NCBI GenBank assembly: GCA_020025545.1
Contig: JAHHRX010000034.1
Coordinates: forward strand, 1 to 15,779
Length of the DNA stretch: 15,779 bases
Source: Oscillospiraceae bacterium
GTDB taxonomy: Bacteria > Bacillota > Clostridia > Oscillospirales > Oscillospiraceae
Reading direction: 5' to 3'
Shown: piece after piece, positions 15,210 to 15,779 of the stretch
Numbering within the stretch: position 1 is the stretch's first letter
How the letters are laid out: each line of letters starts with the position of its first letter
The notes under the pieces: generated by a model
Told to the model about the DNA's origin: nothing
What the model saw: the letters and a program-made list of their open reading frames with translations, nothing else
Databases searched by the model: none
Translations under genes and position numbers: made by a program

Positions 15210-15365
15210 ATGCGGATTATAAAAGCAGTGTGTTTTATCATTCGCAGCCGTGTTTGGTCTTTGAGACCGGACAGAAGAGTAACAGGAGAGCAGAGCCAAA
15301 AGCAATATGCCAGCAACGATCCCCCTCTCAAGAACTCCGCAAGGAGCAATTTTTTAGGGATATAG
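15210..15365 (+). CDS. Possible 51-residue protein (or structured RNA) in the leader
   Basis: ATG 15210 opens 12 bases after the predicted transcription start and gives a basic 51-residue peptide beginning MRIIKAVCFIIRSRVWSLRP. The only ribosome-binding candidate is AGGG at 15203-15206, close to the ATG. The C-terminal half is polar (EQSQKQYASNDPPLKNSARS). I do not recognise a family. The same RNA can fold locally (GGTCT/AGACC, 15256-15268; CTCC-GCAA-GGAG near 15335-15346 followed by a T-run), so it could instead be a small RNA or leader element. The stop codon overlaps the first base pairs of palindrome copy 4. The frame is also open upstream to 15126, but that would precede the promoter. 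Confidence 0.35.
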   Translation: MRIIKAVCFIIRSRVWSLRPDRRVTGEQSQKQYASNDPPLKNSARSNFLGI

Positions 15366-15381
15366 TTAGCATAGACTAACT
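15364..15381. promoter_or_regulatory. Metal-regulon palindrome, copy 4
   Basis: AGTTAGCATAGACTAACT, differing from copy 1 at one base (G to A at position 13). It lies within the transcribed leader downstream of the 15163 promoter, so it could act as a roadblock operator or mark an internal promoter that I could not identify. Confidence 0.78.
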
Positions 15382-15415
15382 TATACGAATAACCTTTCGC
15401 CTCTGCCCGTTTATA

Positions 15416-15449
15416 TCAGGGAAACAAGCGTGTTAACTTGTTCTCCTGA
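15416..15449 (+). promoter_or_regulatory. Leader hairpin with competing downstream partner
   Basis: A 13-position stem, TCAGGGAAACAAG (15416-15428) with CTTGTTCTCCTGA (15437-15449), has one G-U pair, one A-C mismatch and an 8-base loop. The 3' arm segment TGTTCT (15439-15444) is also the exact complement of AGAACA (15452-15457), so two folds exclude each other, as in attenuators or riboswitches. Confidence 0.6.
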
Positions 15450-15474
15450 CCAGAACATCGCAAAAGGAGGAGTG

Positions 15475-15501
15475 GTGCGCGATATCTCTTCTATGCCGTA
15501 G
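15475..15501 (+). CDS. Possible 8-codon leader ORF
   Basis: AAAGGAGG (15463-15470) is a full-strength ribosome-binding site, yet no long gene follows it. The nearest starts are GTG 15475 (4 bases on) or GTG 15472. The frame reads VRDISSMP and stops at TAG 15499-15501, inside the loop of the terminator hairpin. ATCGC (15457-15461) and GCGAT (15479-15483) could hide the ribosome-binding site in a hairpin loop. A ribosome on this ORF would cover the terminator's 5' arm, suggesting translational control of termination. The short site-to-start spacing weakens the case. Confidence 0.35.
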   Translation: MRDISSMP

Positions 15502-15517
15502 AAACGGCATTATTTTT
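15493..15517 (+). terminator. Intrinsic terminator/attenuator in the leader
   Basis: Perfect 7-bp stem ATGCCGT (15493-15499) / ACGGCAT (15504-15510), AGAA loop, tail TATTTTT. It lies about 64 bases before the secreted-protein start, so it either ends a small transcript or attenuates the gene. Confidence 0.75.
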
Positions 15518-15525
15518 CACCAAGC

Positions 15526-15543
15526 GGTTAGATTATGCTAACC
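15526..15543. promoter_or_regulatory. Metal-regulon palindrome, copy 5
   Basis: GGTTAG-ATTATG-CTAACC, extended by one more complementary pair (C/G) on each side to 20 bp. It lies 37 bases before the secreted-protein ATG. The arms have GG/CC instead of AG/CT. Confidence 0.78.
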
Positions 15544-15580
15544 GAAACATTGTTTTTATAAAAGAATGGAGGTAGACACA

Positions 15581-15779
15581 ATGACAACAACAAAACAGTC
15601 ATGGCTTACACGCAGTTTGGCTGTGCTGCTGGCAATCATGATGGTTATGAGTATGGGCATGACCAATGCGTTGGCGGCGGACTTTTCCACTAAGACTTCA
15701 AACCTGATTGAAGTAACGGTAACAGAAACGCGCGAGACCGGTGCGACAATCAATATTAAAAACAATAAAGATTACGGAA
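15581..15779 (+). CDS. Secreted or surface protein, N-terminal part (runs off window)
   Basis: The first 66 codons of a gene cut by the window edge. ATG 15581 follows GGAGG (15568-15572). The N terminus is a textbook signal peptide: basic start (K5, R11), hydrophobic core LAVLLAIMMVMSMGM (13-27) and cleavage site ALA (30-32) before ADF. The mature start is Thr/Glu/Asn-rich and beta-like (LIEVTVTETRETGATINIKNN), too short to assign a family. Two copies of the metal-regulon palindrome and a terminator hairpin lie upstream, so its synthesis is probably tied to metal supply. A surface receptor or binding protein for a metal, haem or chelate is a guess only. A minus-strand frame overlapping it is a shadow. 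Confidence 0.85.
   Translation, partial: MTTTKQSWLTRSLAVLLAIMMVMSMGMTNALAADFSTKTSNLIEVTVTETRETGATINIKNNKDYG

Noticed and set aside
15163..15580. Cobalamin, TPP, M-box, NiCo or yybP-ykoY riboswitch
   Set aside because: None of their conserved core sequences could be found in the leader.
15556..15765. 69-codon minus-strand frame at the right edge
   Set aside because: It is opposite the signal-peptide gene, which has a ribosome-binding site and a clear leader; the minus frame has neither.
1..15779. CRISPR array, complete insertion sequence, rRNA or integrase
   Set aside because: No regularly spaced repeats, transposase or recombinase motifs, or rRNA segments were seen on either strand.

Overview
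The window looks like a chromosomal segment of an anaerobic Gram-positive member of the Clostridia, probably an Oscillospiraceae/Ruminococcaceae-type gut bacterium. The reasons are a Firmicutes-style MutL endonuclease domain, the yggS-sepF-divIVA-ileS order, a T-box leader in front of ileS, strong AGGAGG ribosome-binding sites and near-consensus TTGACA/TATAAT promoters. The assignment is by eye; no database was searched.

Left half (1 to about 7350), housekeeping, all on the plus strand. It contains the 3' end of mutL, then miaA, hfq with its own hairpin terminator, yggS (PLP homeostasis), sepF and divIVA (division), an isoleucine T-box leader with terminator, and ileS with a terminator. A two-tRNA transcription unit (Thr-UGU, Tyr-GUA) follows, with a perfect consensus promoter and a strong terminator. 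The usual ylmG/yggT and ylmH genes between sepF and divIVA are absent.

Junction (about 7350-7726). This is an AT-richer stretch with a 16-bp perfect inverted repeat and no convincing gene. It may mark an insertion or deletion scar downstream of the tRNA genes.

Right half (7727 to the end), an accessory metal-related block. A TetR regulator has a textbook promoter and a 30-bp palindromic operator. Next comes a heterodimeric ABC transporter pair of the IrtAB/YbtPQ type (fused membrane and ATPase domains). A second operon then encodes a small heavy-metal-associated (HMA) protein, a ZIP-family metal transporter, a leucine-carboxyl-methyltransferase-like (TcmP-like) SAM methyltransferase and a DtxR-fold regulator whose metal ligands appear lost. 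A long, structured, possibly attenuated leader follows, and then the start of a secreted protein that runs off the window.

The ABC pair, the HMA-ZIP-methyltransferase operon and the secreted protein are tied together by five copies of one 18-bp palindrome (RRTTAG-N6-CTAACY), each just downstream of a promoter or just ahead of a gene. No copy was seen in the housekeeping half. I infer a metal-responsive regulon, most likely for iron or another transition metal. Its repressor may be encoded here (the 14178 gene) or elsewhere. The most unusual parts are the ligand-less DtxR-like regulator with a 150-residue extra domain, the methyltransferase inside a metal operon, and the 380-base leader with competing hairpins, an 8-codon ORF and a terminator.
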